A DNA stretch of 64,000 bases from Rhodobiaceae bacterium UBA4490 (GTDB lineage: Bacteria > Pseudomonadota > Alphaproteobacteria > Parvibaculales > Parvibaculaceae): positions 707,564 through 771,563 of the forward strand of contig DGNO01000001.1 in the NCBI GenBank assembly GCA_002389665.1. The letters run 5' to 3'. Numbering within the stretch: the first letter of the stretch is position 1; each line of letters opens with the position of its first letter. This document shows, one piece after another, positions 15,694 to 25,005 of this stretch. The position numbers and the translations under genes are program-made. The notes beneath the pieces were generated by a model that worked only from the letters and a program-made list of their open reading frames with translations, was not told where the DNA came from and did no database searches.

Positions 15694-17400
15694 ATGGACA
15701 AGAAGAACAATCTGAAGATCGCGGCAGGCCTTGCCGCTGCGCTCGCGCTGGCAGCGTGCGATGACCAAAAAGCGGCGGAAGATACCGCGCCAAAGGAAAC
15801 GGAGGCACCGGCCGCGCAAGAAGAAAGCACCGCGCCCGCCGCCTCCCCCGCCTCTTACGCGCTTGAAAACGTCGTACCGGGCTCCGCTTTCCACGGCATT
15901 CACGGCATCACCGAAACATCCGATGGTAAGCTGCTTGCAGGCAGCGTGCTCGGCCGCGCGATCTATGAGATCGATAAAGAGACCGGCACCGTCAGCATTT
16001 ATGAAGCCCCGCCCACCGGCATGGCCGACGATCTGGAAGAAGGCCCGGACGGCGCGCTCGGCTGGACCGCATTTCTCGACGGCAAATATTATCTACGTAC
16101 GAAAGACGGCGAGCTGCGCACCCTTGCCGAAGGCCTGCCGGGGCTCAATTCCACCGCCTGGAATATGGAAGGCCGGCTCTTTGCAACACAGGTCTTCCTC
16201 GGTGACGCGCTTTATGAGCTCGACCCGCAAGGCGTCGCGCCGCCGCGCAAAATCATGGAAGGCATGGGGGGCCTCAACGGTTTTGATTTCGGCCCGGACG
16301 GCAAACTGTACGGCCCGCTTTGGTTCAAGGGCGAGATCGTCCGCGTCGATGTGGATGAGGGCACGCTGGAAACCGTGGCGACAGGCTTTAAAACACCCGC
16401 CGCCGTCAATTTCGATTCCAGAGGCAATCTCTGGGCCGTCGATACGGCGGAAGGCGCGGTCTATAAAGTCGATATCGACGATGGCACCCGCGTGAAAGTC
16501 GCCGATGTCGATGCCGCCATCGACAATCTGGCGATCACCTCGGACGACCGGCTTTTCATCACCAATATGGCGGATAACGCCGTCATCGAAATCGACACCG
16601 AAACGGGGGAAAGCACCCCGCTTGTCAAAGGCAAGCTGGCCGTCGCCGCCGATCTTGAGCTAGTGGAGGAAGACGGCCGCGAAGTGCTCTACGTTGGCGA
16701 TGTTTTCGCGCTGCGCAAGGTCAACCTTGCCGATGGCAGCGTCAGCGAAGTGGGCCGCGTTTTCGGCTCGAATGTCGATTATCCGATTTCCGTTGCCGAA
16801 GCTCACGGGCGCATCGCTGTTGCCGGCTGGTCGGCAGGCGCCGTGCAGGCATTCGAAACCGGCGCGGCGGAGCTGCCGGGTCCCCATCACGGCTTCAACG
16901 CGCCGACCGATGCCCTGCCCCTGGCGGATGGCGGTCTGCTCGTCGCCGAATATGGCCGCGGCGCGCTGGTGAAAGTCGCGGCGGACGATTGGAAAAACCG
17001 CACGGATTTCGTCACCGGCCTCAAAGGCCCCGCCAATCTCATGCAGGCGCCCGACGGACGGGTCTATTTGAGCGAGCAGCTGGCGGGACGCATTTCCGTG
17101 CTCGATCTTGAAACCGGTGCGCTGATGCCCGTGGCTGAAGGGCTCGAAGGGCCGGAAGGGTTCGACATCGATGCGGCAGGCAATCTCTATGTCGCCGAAG
17201 TCGGCGCGCGCCGGATCGCCCGCATCGATCTGTCCACATCCGAGAAGACCGTCATCGGTGAAGACCTGCCCATCGGCTTCGGCTTTGAAGGGGACGTGCT
17301 GCCGCTCAACGTGCCGACCGGCGTTGCCGTTGCCAAGGACGGGTCAGTCTATTTCACCTCCGACATGGAAGCGGCGCTTTACAAACTCACGCCGCAATAG
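15694..17400 (+). CDS. Lipoprotein with NHL/SMP-30-like beta-propeller repeats
   Basis: A 568-residue exported lipoprotein. The signal peptide ends in a lipobox LALAAC with the lipidated Cys at residue 22, followed by DD, then an Ala/Glu/Pro-rich linker to about residue 55. The rest is a run of ~40-residue blades with motifs such as GPDGKLYG, DSRGNLWAVDT, APDGRVYLSE, DAAGNLYVAEV and AKDGSVYFTSDM, enough for two propellers. No catalytic residues for a lactonase were confidently placed, so binding of ligand or envelope partners is as likely. The start follows AAGGGGGAGAGA. It ends in a strong terminator. Confidence 0.82.
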   Translation: MDKKNNLKIAAGLAAALALAACDDQKAAEDTAPKETEAPAAQEESTAPAASPASYALENVVPGSAFHGIHGITETSDGKLLAGSVLGRAIYEIDKETGTVSIYEAPPTGMADDLEEGPDGALGWTAFLDGKYYLRTKDGELRTLAEGLPGLNSTAWNMEGRLFATQVFLGDALYELDPQGVAPPRKIMEGMGGLNGFDFGPDGKLYGPLWFKGEIVRVDVDEGTLETVATGFKTPAAVNFDSRGNLWAVDTAEGAVYKVDIDDGTRVKVADVDAAIDNLAITSDDRLFITNMADNAVIEIDTETGESTPLVKGKLAVAADLELVEEDGREVLYVGDVFALRKVNLADGSVSEVGRVFGSNVDYPISVAEAHGRIAVAGWSAGAVQAFETGAAELPGPHHGFNAPTDALPLADGGLLVAEYGRGALVKVAADDWKNRTDFVTGLKGPANLMQAPDGRVYLSEQLAGRISVLDLETGALMPVAEGLEGPEGFDIDAAGNLYVAEVGARRIARIDLSTSEKTVIGEDLPIGFGFEGDVLPLNVPTGVAVAKDGSVYFTSDMEAALYKLTPQ

Positions 17401-17423
17401 GCACGCTTTCAGACAACGAAAAA

Positions 17424-17456
17424 GGCGGGACCCGGCAAGGGACCCGCCTTTCTTTT
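17424..17456 (+). terminator. Rho-independent terminator after the propeller lipoprotein
   Basis: GGCGGG (17424-17429) pairs with CCCGCC, and an inner CCC/GGG pairs across an A-A mismatch around a GGCAA loop; TTTCTTTT follows at 17449-17456. It lies just ahead of the convergent VOC gene. Confidence 0.85.
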
Positions 17457-17474
17457 AGTTCATCGCCTCACGGC

Positions 17475-17843
17475 TTAGCCGAGGTGGAAAACCACCAGCT
17501 TGTTGCCGTCGAGATCGCGGAAATAACCGCCGTAGAAATTGTCGGTGCGCGGACCGGGATCGCCTTCATTCGTCGCGCCAAGCTCCAGCGCCTTGGCATG
17601 GAACTGATCCACCACTTCCTTCGAGGGCGCGGCGATGGCCGGCATTACACCGTTGCCGACCGTGGCGGGGTTGCCGTCATGGGGTTTCGTCACGGCGAGC
17701 ATCGCGCCATTGCCGTTACCCCACATTACGAAACGGCCCGGATCGGTCGCGGCCTGTTTGGCGCCCACCAGCGGCACAAGCTGCTCGTAGAAAGCCACCG
17801 CTTTATCCAGGTCGTTCGTCCCAATCATCAAGTAACCCAGCAT
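17475..17843 (-). CDS. VOC-family (glyoxalase/bleomycin-resistance fold) protein
   Basis: A 122-residue single-module vicinal-oxygen-chelate protein. It has the N-terminal MIGTNDLDKAVAFYEQLVPLVG pattern and the C-terminal FYGGYFRDLDGNKLVVFHLG, the usual start and end of the beta-alpha-beta-beta-beta unit. Members bind metals and act as lyases, isomerases or dioxygenases; the reaction here is unknown. The final FHLG lacks the common metal-binding glutamate, so activity is uncertain. Its AGGAGAA ribosome binding site precedes the start at 17843. Confidence 0.85.
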   Translation of the reverse strand: MLGYLMIGTNDLDKAVAFYEQLVPLVGAKQAATDPGRFVMWGNGNGAMLAVTKPHDGNPATVGNGVMPAIAAPSKEVVDQFHAKALELGATNEGDPGPRTDNFYGGYFRDLDGNKLVVFHLG

Positions 17844-18054
17844 CCCTGTTCTCCTTCATTGTCGCGGCGGTTCTTATGCCCGCCTTCAGGTGGCATCACT
17901 TAACAGCATTCACACTTGCCCCTGCAAGCGTCCCGGACAATTCCCTTGGAGATAAAATGCGAAGGCCTTGGGGCCAATTCATCACGTTTCCGTGTTGTCA
18001 AATCGGCCCGGCACAGTACCATGCCGCGTCTTTGTGAAATATGGGGGATGAGAC

Positions 18055-18261
18055 ATGTGGGCAATCGTTGCCGTTACCTTGCACCTGCTCGCCGGGCCGG
18101 ATGTATACGTCATTACGGATGCAGGCACGTTCGAAACGAAAGAGGCCTGTGAAGCGGAAATCGCAAAATCCGTTCCGGCAAAACTCGAAGGCGCGGCGCT
18201 GGATGAATACAAGGCCGGCAGCCGGGGCTATATGTGCATCAAGGCCATCGAACCGAAATAA
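18055..18261 (+). CDS. Small hypothetical, possibly exported two-cysteine protein
   Basis: A 68-residue protein not assigned to a named family. Residues 1-14 are hydrophobic and could be a short export signal or anchor. Two cysteines (positions 32 and 60) could form a disulfide outside the cytoplasm. The body is mixed charged (EACEAEIAKSVPAKLEG...). A purine-rich GGGGGATGAGAC precedes the ATG, and a bidirectional terminator follows 25 bp after the stop, which supports a genuine gene. It lies between the divergent VOC gene and convergent clpA. Confidence 0.65.
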   Translation: MWAIVAVTLHLLAGPDVYVITDAGTFETKEACEAEIAKSVPAKLEGAALDEYKAGSRGYMCIKAIEPK

Positions 18262-18280
18262 GCAGCCCATCTACTGAAAA

Positions 18281-18313
18281 GAAAAGGCCGCCCTCTTCTG
18301 GGCGGCCTTTCGT
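18281..18313. terminator. Bidirectional terminator between the small ORF and clpA
   Basis: GGCCGCCC (18286-18293) and GGGCGGCC (18300-18307) form an 8-bp perfect stem with a 6-nt loop. A-runs on the left and T-runs on the right give a U tract in both directions. Confidence 0.85.
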
Positions 18314-20710
18314 TTATTCGACCATCAGCGGCACTTTGGGGACGGACGAGCCGCCGCCCGGCGAGTTGCCGCTATCGCCGCCGTCACCGCCCGGCTTCTT
18401 CGGACCCGAGCCCTTGCCGTTCTTCTGCGAACGTTTTTTCGGCGGGGGCGCCGCTTCGAATTCAAAGCTGAGCGCATCGTTCTTGACGATGACGCGCACG
18501 ACGCCGCCATGTTTCAGCTCACCGAAGAGCACTTCATCCGCAAGCGGCTTCTTGATGTGCTCCTGAATGACACGGGACATGGGCCGCGCGCCCATCTGCT
18601 GGTCGTAGCCATGGCCGACAAGCCAGCGCGTGGCCTCCGGCGTCAGCTCGATGGTGATGTGGCGATCGGCGAGCTGCGCCTCAAGCTGCATGACGAACTT
18701 CTCGACCACGCGGGCAATGACCTCTTCGGGCAGATTGCCGAAGGGGATCACCGCATCGAGACGGTTGCGGAATTCGGGCGTGAAGAGCTTCTTCACCGCT
18801 TCCTCATCTTCCCCTTCCCGTTTGATACGGCCGAAACCGATCGGCTCTTTGGCCATGTCGCTGGCGCCCGCATTGGTGGTCATGATCAGCACCACATTGC
18901 GGAAGTCGATCTGCTTGCCGTTATGGTCGGTCAGCTTGCCGTGATCCATCACCTGCAAGAGGATGTTGAAGAGATCCGGATGCGCCTTCTCGATCTCGTC
19001 GAGCAGGAGCACACAGTGCGGATGCTGATCGACACCATCGGTCAAAAGCCCGCCCTGATCGAAGCCGACATAGCCGGGCGGCGCGCCGATGAGACGCGAG
19101 ACCGTATGCCGTTCCATATATTCGGACATGTCGAAACGTAAGAGCTCGACACCCATGATGCTCGCGAGCTGACGGGCAACCTCGGTCTTGCCGACCCCGG
19201 TGGGACCGGAGAAGAGATAAGACCCGATAGGTTTTTCCGGCTCGCGCAGGCCCGCCCGCGACAGTTTGATCGCGGAGGCAAGCGCATCGATCGCCTCGTT
19301 CTGACCGAAAACCACGCGCTTGAGCTCGTTGCCGAGATCGCGCAGCTTTTCCGTATCACTCTTGGAAACGGATTTCGGCGGAATGCGCGCCATCGTGGCG
19401 ATGACTTCCTCGATCTCCTTCACCCCGATAGTCTTCTTGCGCCGCGATTCCGGCAGGATCATCTGCCGTGCGCCGGCCTCATCGATCACGTCGATGGCTT
19501 TGTCCGGCAATTTACGGTCCGCCATATATTTCGACGACAGTTCCACCGCCGACTTCACCGCTTCATTGGTGTAGCGCAGCCCGTGGAATTCCTCGAAATA
19601 AGGCTTAAGCCCTTTCAGAATCTTGATCGTGTCGGGCACCGACGGCTCGGTCACGTCGATCTTCTGGAAGCGGCGCACCAGCGCGCGGTCCTTTTCGAAG
19701 TGCTGACGGTATTCCTTATAGGTGGTCGAGCCGATGCAGCGCAGCGTACCGCTGGCAAGCGCGGGCTTGAGCAGGTTCGAGGCATCCATCGCCCCGCCGC
19801 TCGTCGCGCCGGCGCCGATGACGGTGTGGATTTCGTCGATGAACATCACCGCGCCCGGATAATCCTCAAGCTCCTTGATGACCGCCTTGATGCGCTCTTC
19901 AAAATCGCCGCGGTAGCGCGTGCCGGCCAGCAGGGTGCCCATATCGAGCGAGAAGATCGTGGCGTCTTTCAGAACGTCCGGCACTTCGCCATTGACGATC
20001 TTGCGGGCAAGACCTTCGGCAATCGCCGTCTTGCCGACGCCGGGATCGCCGACGAAGAGCGGATTGTTTTTCTGGCGGCGGCAGAGAATCTGGATCGTGC
20101 GCTCGACTTCCTTGTCGCGCCCGATCAAGGGGTCGATCTTGCCCTTCTCCGCCTTCTCGTTGAGATTGACACAATAGGCTTCAAGCGCTTCCGTCGTGCC
20201 TTTCGCGCCGCCTTCTTCCGTCACCGCCTCTTCTTCGACGCCGCGCACGGGGCGCGCCTCGTTCATATCTGCGCGCTTAGCGATGCCATGGCTGATGTAA
20301 TTCACCGCGTCGTAGCGCGTCATATCCTGCTCTTGCAGGAAGTAGGCGGCATGGCTCTCGCGCTCGGCGAACATGGCGACGAGCACATTGGCGCCCGTCA
20401 CTTCTTCGCGGCCGGAGGATTGAACGTGAATGACGGCGCGCTGGATGACGCGCTGGAAGCCTGCCGTCGGCTTGGCTTCCTCACCATCGTCGATGATCAG
20501 GCTCTGCAGCTCATTGTCCACATATTGGACAAGCTGCTGGCGCAAATGTTCCAGATCGACATTGCAGGCGCGCATGACCGCCGCTGAGTCCCGATCATCG
20601 ATCAAGGCCAGCAACAGGTGTTCAAGCGTGGCGTATTCGTGCTTTCGCTCATTAGCCAAAGCCAACGCTCTATGAAGACCTTCTTCGAGACTACGGGACA
20701 ATGATGGCAC
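18314..20710 (-). CDS. clpA: ATP-dependent Clp protease ATP-binding subunit ClpA
   Basis: A 798-residue AAA+ unfoldase that feeds substrates to ClpP. The Clp N-domain repeat (residues 1-~150) is the docking site for ClpS. D1 has Walker A GDPGVGKT (~221) and Walker [10 protein letters not shown]2 has Walker A GPTGVGKT (~505) and [10 protein letters not shown]. The ClpP-contact loop is IGFGR in place of the common IGL. A low-complexity Gly/Ser/Lys/Pro tail follows the C-terminal domain. The start is a GTG preceded by AGGAAC. clpS lies immediately upstream, giving a clpS-clpA unit for N-degron degradation. Confidence 0.96.
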   Translation of the reverse strand: MPSLSRSLEEGLHRALALANERKHEYATLEHLLLALIDDRDSAAVMRACNVDLEHLRQQLVQYVDNELQSLIIDDGEEAKPTAGFQRVIQRAVIHVQSSGREEVTGANVLVAMFAERESHAAYFLQEQDMTRYDAVNYISHGIAKRADMNEARPVRGVEEEAVTEEGGAKGTTEALEAYCVNLNEKAEKGKIDPLIGRDKEVERTIQILCRRQKNNPLFVGDPGVGKTAIAEGLARKIVNGEVPDVLKDATIFSLDMGTLLAGTRYRGDFEERIKAVIKELEDYPGAVMFIDEIHTVIGAGATSGGAMDASNLLKPALASGTLRCIGSTTYKEYRQHFEKDRALVRRFQKIDVTEPSVPDTIKILKGLKPYFEEFHGLRYTNEAVKSAVELSSKYMADRKLPDKAIDVIDEAGARQMILPESRRKKTIGVKEIEEVIATMARIPPKSVSKSDTEKLRDLGNELKRVVFGQNEAIDALASAIKLSRAGLREPEKPIGSYLFSGPTGVGKTEVARQLASIMGVELLRFDMSEYMERHTVSRLIGAPPGYVGFDQGGLLTDGVDQHPHCVLLLDEIEKAHPDLFNILLQVMDHGKLTDHNGKQIDFRNVVLIMTTNAGASDMAKEPIGFGRIKREGEDEEAVKKLFTPEFRNRLDAVIPFGNLPEEVIARVVEKFVMQLEAQLADRHITIELTPEATRWLVGHGYDQQMGARPMSRVIQEHIKKPLADEVLFGELKHGGVVRVIVKNDALSFEFEAAPPPKKRSQKNGKGSGPKKPGGDGGDSGNSPGGGSSVPKVPLMVE

Positions 20711-20784
20711 GTGTTTGTTCCTGCTATCTGAATGTTACCGTTTGAAAGCGCGTCCCTCTCTCCTCAACCTTTGTCTCGGCAGCG

Positions 20785-21231
20785 CTAATCCCGTTCCATC
20801 GTACATTGCAACGGGTGTTGATGTTGGCGTGAAAAATCGACGACTTGCGTCACTTTGGTCTCGGCGACTTCATATGTATAGACCCCGCAGATGCCGACGC
20901 CGTGCTGGTGCACATGCAGCATGATCTGCGCGGCCTCTTCCGGACCCTTGTTGAAAAACCGCTCCAAGATATGAACGACGAACTCCATGGGCGTGTAATC
21001 GTCATTAAGCAGCAGCACCTTGTACATGGAGGGCTTCTGCGTCTTGGGCTTCGTCTTGGTGATAACGCCCGTGCCGGTGCCGCCCTGGCCGCCAATATCC
21101 TCGCCGTCGCCATCTTCCGAGAGGCGCCAAGGCGAAAGAGAGGCGTCCAAACGCAGGCCCATACCTGCCGGATGCTCCGTCACTTCCGAAATATCTTTCT
21201 TAATCAACATCTTAGCGTGACGTTCCCGCAT
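20785..21231 (-). CDS. clpS: ATP-dependent Clp protease adaptor ClpS
   Basis: An adaptor that delivers N-degron substrates to ClpA. The core (last ~85 residues) has [24 protein letters not shown], which includes the NDD loop and hydrophobic pocket, and the HxHxxG segment [21 protein letters not shown]. The product is ~148 residues with an N-terminal stretch containing a Gly-rich [12 protein letters not shown] linker, longer than E. coli ClpS (106). The start is uncertain: ATG 21231 is used, and ATG 21210 (MLIKKDI) is equally possible. clpA begins 74 bp downstream. Confidence 0.92.
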   Translation of the reverse strand: MRERHAKMLIKKDISEVTEHPAGMGLRLDASLSPWRLSEDGDGEDIGGQGGTGTGVITKTKPKTQKPSMYKVLLLNDDYTPMEFVVHILERFFNKGPEEAAQIMLHVHQHGVGICGVYTYEVAETKVTQVVDFSRQHQHPLQCTMERD

Positions 21232-21651
21232 AACTGACTGTAAACCCACCGGACCGGAATTCCCCTGCCTCTATTACATAGGAAAAATTCAACCTAATGA
21301 AAGAGCCGGGATGCGCGCGAAGGGTCCCGGAAAGCCGCGCAAACCCTGCAAATTCACCTCACAAGCCTGCCATGGACCGGCCCGCCTGGACAAGCGGTCA
21401 AGATGGGCGCCGGGCAAATGCCCCGCCTTCACCCCGCCGCAAAGCCCCGTTCCGGAAAAACCTTCACCAGAATGCGAATAAAGTTTGAGGCAAATTTTTA
21501 CCTTAACGAAAGGGTAATGACGCCTCCCCTAATGTAGCCGCTGGAAACGGTGCAGAAATTGCAGGATTTTTTCTGCGGCATCTTGGATTTTACACAAACT
21601 GACAGTACTGTGATGCAGGGATCAGGGGTTTTTGTAACTGAGCGGGTTTCC
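21232..21651. promoter_or_regulatory. Divergent intergenic region between clpS and the DD-carboxypeptidase
   Basis: About 420 bp without a convincing gene. It must hold the clpS-clpA promoter (minus) and the dac promoter (plus). On the plus strand TTGGAT (21583-21588), 17 bp, TACTGT (21606-21611) is a reasonable promoter giving a ~35-nt leader. At 21503-21517, TTAA-N7-GTAA is one mismatch from a CtrA box. The rest (21300-21480) is GC-rich with no structure recognised. Confidence 0.4.
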
Positions 21652-23226
21652 ATGTGGGGGAAAGCGCGAATCAGTGCGTCCGGGTTGTCTTATTGGGGGA
21701 TCGTCAGCGCAGCCATTCTGGCGCTGAGCCTCTTCTTTGCGCCTGCCGCGCACGCCAACAGTAAATATGCGGCCATCGTCATCGACGGCTACACGGGCAA
21801 AGTCGTGTTCTCCCGGAACGCGGATAATGCCCGTTATCCTGCTTCACTCACTAAAATCATGACCCTCTATATGGTCTTTGAAGGGCTGGAAAATGGCTCG
21901 CTGTCGCTCGACACCCGCATGAAAGTGTCGCGCCGCGCGCAAGGCCAGGCCCCTTCGAAGCTGGGCCTCAAAGCCGGTCAGTACATCCGCGTCGACGATG
22001 CGATCAAGGCGCTGGTCACGAAATCCGCCAATGACGTGGCAACCGTCGTGGCCGAGCATATCGGCGGCACCGAAAGCGCCTTTGCCCGCAAGATGACGGC
22101 GAAAGCGCGCGAGCTCGGCATGCGCCGCACCCGTTTCATGAATGCCTCGGGCCTGCCCAACACGCGCCAGAAGACCACGGCCCGCGACATGGCCAAGCTC
22201 GGCCAGCGGATCCGCGAGGATTTCCCCGAATATTACACCTATTTCTCGACCGAGCGCTTTTCCTGGCACGGGCGGAACTATTCCAACCACAACAATCTGC
22301 TGGGTAAATATGGCGGCACGGTCGGCATCAAGACGGGCTATACCCGCGCTTCCGGCTTCAACCTGACCGCCGCCGTCGAGCGGGACGGCAAATATCTCAT
22401 CGGTGTTGTCATGGGCGGGCGCAAAGCGCGCACCCGTGACAATCACATGGTGGAAATTCTGGACGATGCCTGGGACCGGGTGCGGCCAGGCAATCCGAGC
22501 ACCTTGATGGTGAAAGCGCCGCTGCCGATCGAAAAGCCGCCGGTGACCTTCGCCGCCAATCTGCCCAACACATCGGACCCCGCGCTGATGGCCTCGCTCG
22601 ATCTGGGCAGCACATCCGGCCGCGGCGCGCAATTTACGAATACCGAATTCCTGCCGCTCGAGCCCCCGGCCGAAGAGGAACTGCCGCTGCGCCGCGCCTC
22701 GCTGAGCGAGCCTGCTGTGCCGAGCGCTGCGCCCAGCCAAGTCGAAAGCCCGGCGGCGCGCCTTGCCAAGGCCGCTCTGCGCGAAGCCGCCGAGCCGCTT
22801 GAGAAAGTCGGCAATCTGATCGCCCCGCCCGCTCACGCCCATGGCGGAAATACCGGCGCAACAGGCAGCACGCGCAATGTCGCCCTGCCGCCGCCGCCCA
22901 AGAAACAGCCCTCGCTGGTGGGCTCGCTCTTCCCGCCGGAAAGCTGGGTCATCCAGATCGGCGCCTACCGCGATCCGGCGCAGGCCGTGGACCGCATTCG
23001 CGAGGCCATGCAGGCCGCACCCGGCGAGCTTTCCAATGCCGTGCCGGTAACGGTGCCGGTGATGACGGGCGATACCACACTTTACCGCTCGCGCTTCGGC
23101 GGCTTTGACGAGCTGACCGCACGCAATGCCTGCGGCCAGCTTGCCCGCGTGAATATCAGCTGCATTGCGCTGCCGCCGTCCGGCTGGTCTGCGGCTTCCG
23201 CGCGCCGCGCGCCCAATAACGGCTAA
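21652..23226 (+). CDS. D-alanyl-D-alanine carboxypeptidase with SPOR domain (DacA-like)
   Basis: A 524-residue low-molecular-weight penicillin-binding protein. The signal peptide ends at PAAHA (~residue 35). The catalytic domain has SxxK (Ser65-Lys68, SLTK), SAN (Ser125-Asn127) and KTG (Lys227). It trims the terminal D-Ala from peptidoglycan pentapeptides in the periplasm. A long Pro/Ala/Glu-rich linker (~290-440) leads to a C-terminal SPOR domain (~445-520, SWVIQIGAYRDPAQA...), which binds denuded septal glycan and would target it to the division site. The ATG at 21652 was chosen because it begins the signal peptide. Confidence 0.92.
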   Translation: MWGKARISASGLSYWGIVSAAILALSLFFAPAAHANSKYAAIVIDGYTGKVVFSRNADNARYPASLTKIMTLYMVFEGLENGSLSLDTRMKVSRRAQGQAPSKLGLKAGQYIRVDDAIKALVTKSANDVATVVAEHIGGTESAFARKMTAKARELGMRRTRFMNASGLPNTRQKTTARDMAKLGQRIREDFPEYYTYFSTERFSWHGRNYSNHNNLLGKYGGTVGIKTGYTRASGFNLTAAVERDGKYLIGVVMGGRKARTRDNHMVEILDDAWDRVRPGNPSTLMVKAPLPIEKPPVTFAANLPNTSDPALMASLDLGSTSGRGAQFTNTEFLPLEPPAEEELPLRRASLSEPAVPSAAPSQVESPAARLAKAALREAAEPLEKVGNLIAPPAHAHGGNTGATGSTRNVALPPPPKKQPSLVGSLFPPESWVIQIGAYRDPAQAVDRIREAMQAAPGELSNAVPVTVPVMTGDTTLYRSRFGGFDELTARNACGQLARVNISCIALPPSGWSAASARRAPNNG

Positions 23227-23228
23227 GC

Positions 23229-23699
23229 CTATTTCTTGAGAAGCACGTCCTTCGCCTCGTTGATCTTCGAGGCGAGATAGGTGGTCCCTTCCCTATCGGG
23301 ATGGACCTTGCCGAGCAATTTGCGGTGCGCCTGTTTGATCTCGTCTTCCGAAGCGCCTTCTCGAAGGCCGAGCACTTCCAGCGCCTCCGCCCGGCTCATT
23401 TGCCCTTGCTGCGGGGACCTGCCCCCCATGCCGCCGGCAGCACCGCCGGAAGCATTGCCGCCGAGCTGACCAAACGGCCCGAAACCGCCAAAGCCGAGAA
23501 GCCCCGCCGCCGCGCCGAACAGCACGACAGCCAGGCCGATACGGCCGGTCAGCGCAAGGCCGAGCCCGACGATAATGGCCGCCGCCGCGCCAAGGGTGCG
23601 CGCCCGGCTGACGACCCGCGCGCTATCGGCATAGGCCAATCTGTAGAGAAACCATAAAAGCCCGGCCAGCAGCACCCCGCCCAGAACGAACCAGATCAT
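23229..23699 (-). CDS. Membrane-anchored J-domain protein (Pam18/Tim14-like)
   Basis: A 156-residue inner-membrane protein. Hydrophobic segments at ~2-20 and ~36-70 are followed by a Gly-rich linker ([22 protein letters not shown]) and a C-terminal J-domain (~100-156) with the invariant HPD at 133-135, needed to stimulate DnaK ATPase. This N-membrane/C-J layout is that of mitochondrial Pam18/Tim14 and its alphaproteobacterial relatives. It lies downstream of mipZ on the same strand and convergent to the carboxypeptidase. The start at 23699 precedes the first membrane segment. Confidence 0.85.
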   Translation of the reverse strand: MIWFVLGGVLLAGLLWFLYRLAYADSARVVSRARTLGAAAAIIVGLGLALTGRIGLAVVLFGAAAGLLGFGGFGPFGQLGGNASGGAAGGMGGRSPQQGQMSRAEALEVLGLREGASEDEIKQAHRKLLGKVHPDREGTTYLASKINEAKDVLLKK

Positions 23700-23748
23700 C
23701 CAGTGTCCTTTCGCGTTGTGGCGGCCCGGCGCCTCATTTCGAGGCCTG

Positions 23749-24699
23749 CTAGCCTTCTCCCGCCATTTCGGCCAGAGGCAGGTCCAGCGTCTCGATAAGC
23801 TGGCGCACTTCGGCGCGCGCCGCCACATGCGACATGGACCAGGCGCCCCCCTCTTTCAAGTCGAGCAGCGTAAGACCGGAGGGAAACATTTCCCGGAAGA
23901 TCACCCGCTCGCCGAAGCCGGGCGCAAGGCGGAAGCCGATCCGGTCCGCCAAAGTTTCAAGCACACCTTCGAGGCGGCGCTTGTTCTTGGCATCCAGCAT
24001 GGACAGCCTGTTGCGCATCACCACCCAGTCGATGCTGCCGCCATCGGCCATGGCGCGGCGCTTGCGGCTTTCCCAGACCATTTCCGAATAAACGCTGGGC
24101 CCCTTGATCTCATAGGTTTGCGGGTCGACACGGGCCAGCAGATCGAAATCGACGAAACTGTCATTCATCGGCGTGATGAGCGTATCGGCGACCGCATGGC
24201 CGAGCCGGGAGAGAAAAGAGTCCGACCCCGGACAATCGATCACCACGAAATCATGCGAAGCGGAGGCACGGGCAAGGCTCGCCTGAAAGCGCTCGCGCTC
24301 ATCTTCCTGGCGCTCGGCGACGGTCTCCTTATCGGAAAGCTCGATCACCTGATGATCGGGCATGGCAAGGCGCACGCCATTCGACTGCGCCCAGGCCGCG
24401 CGGTTTTCCACATAGCGGCTCAAGGAGCGCTGGCGGCTGTCGAGGTCCATGGAGGCGACGCGGAAGCCTTCCTGCAAGAGAACGGCGATGACATGCATGG
24501 CGCTGGTGGTCTTGCCTGAGCCGCCTTTTTCGTTGCCGAGCACGATGACATGCGCGCGGCGGCTGCGCCCGCTTTTTGTCTGAGATTCGCCTGGCCCCTG
24601 CTCGCCCTGCATGCGGCCTCTCTCCCCCGTTTCAACGGGTCCTTCGTCCCGCGTCTCCTGCGCCGCCGTTTCCAGCGCGCCGTTCTGCCCGTCCACCAT
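23749..24699 (-). CDS. mipZ: Division-site positioning ATPase MipZ
   Basis: A ParA/Mrp-type ATPase that in alphaproteobacteria forms a bipolar gradient on DNA and keeps FtsZ from assembling away from midcell. The core starts [17 protein letters not shown], a deviant Walker A with the signature Lys (~56-64), followed by [18 protein letters not shown] and Walker [11 protein letters not shown]. The C-terminal third with [16 protein letters not shown] and [13 protein letters not shown] is MipZ-specific. About 48 extra hydrophilic residues precede the core. The start is set to ATG 24699 behind GGGGTAAGGG; a GTG at 24717 is an alternative. Confidence 0.93.
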   Translation of the reverse strand: MVDGQNGALETAAQETRDEGPVETGERGRMQGEQGPGESQTKSGRSRRAHVIVLGNEKGGSGKTTSAMHVIAVLLQEGFRVASMDLDSRQRSLSRYVENRAAWAQSNGVRLAMPDHQVIELSDKETVAERQEDERERFQASLARASASHDFVVIDCPGSDSFLSRLGHAVADTLITPMNDSFVDFDLLARVDPQTYEIKGPSVYSEMVWESRKRRAMADGGSIDWVVMRNRLSMLDAKNKRRLEGVLETLADRIGFRLAPGFGERVIFREMFPSGLTLLDLKEGGAWSMSHVAARAEVRQLIETLDLPLAEMAGEG

Positions 24700-25005
24700 G
24701 CCCTTACCCCGACTCACAACCCCGATACTGCCACGGGCGGCGGAGTTTGTTGTGACCCATTTGGCAAGTCAACCGGCATCGCGCGCGCCGGACACCGCCG
24801 CGCAGGAGGGGCAAGCCGCAGGAAACTCCCATTCCCAGCCGCCGGCCGACATTTGGCCCGGCACTTATCCCCGCTTCTTTAAAAGCGGCGATACTGGGAC
24901 ATCGAAGCGCAAATGCAGGCGCTGCTTGCTGGGGGCCTGCCAGCCGTTAAACTGAAACAGCGCGGGCGATTCACCGCCGCCGAAACGGAGCCGGATTTGT
25001 TTGTC

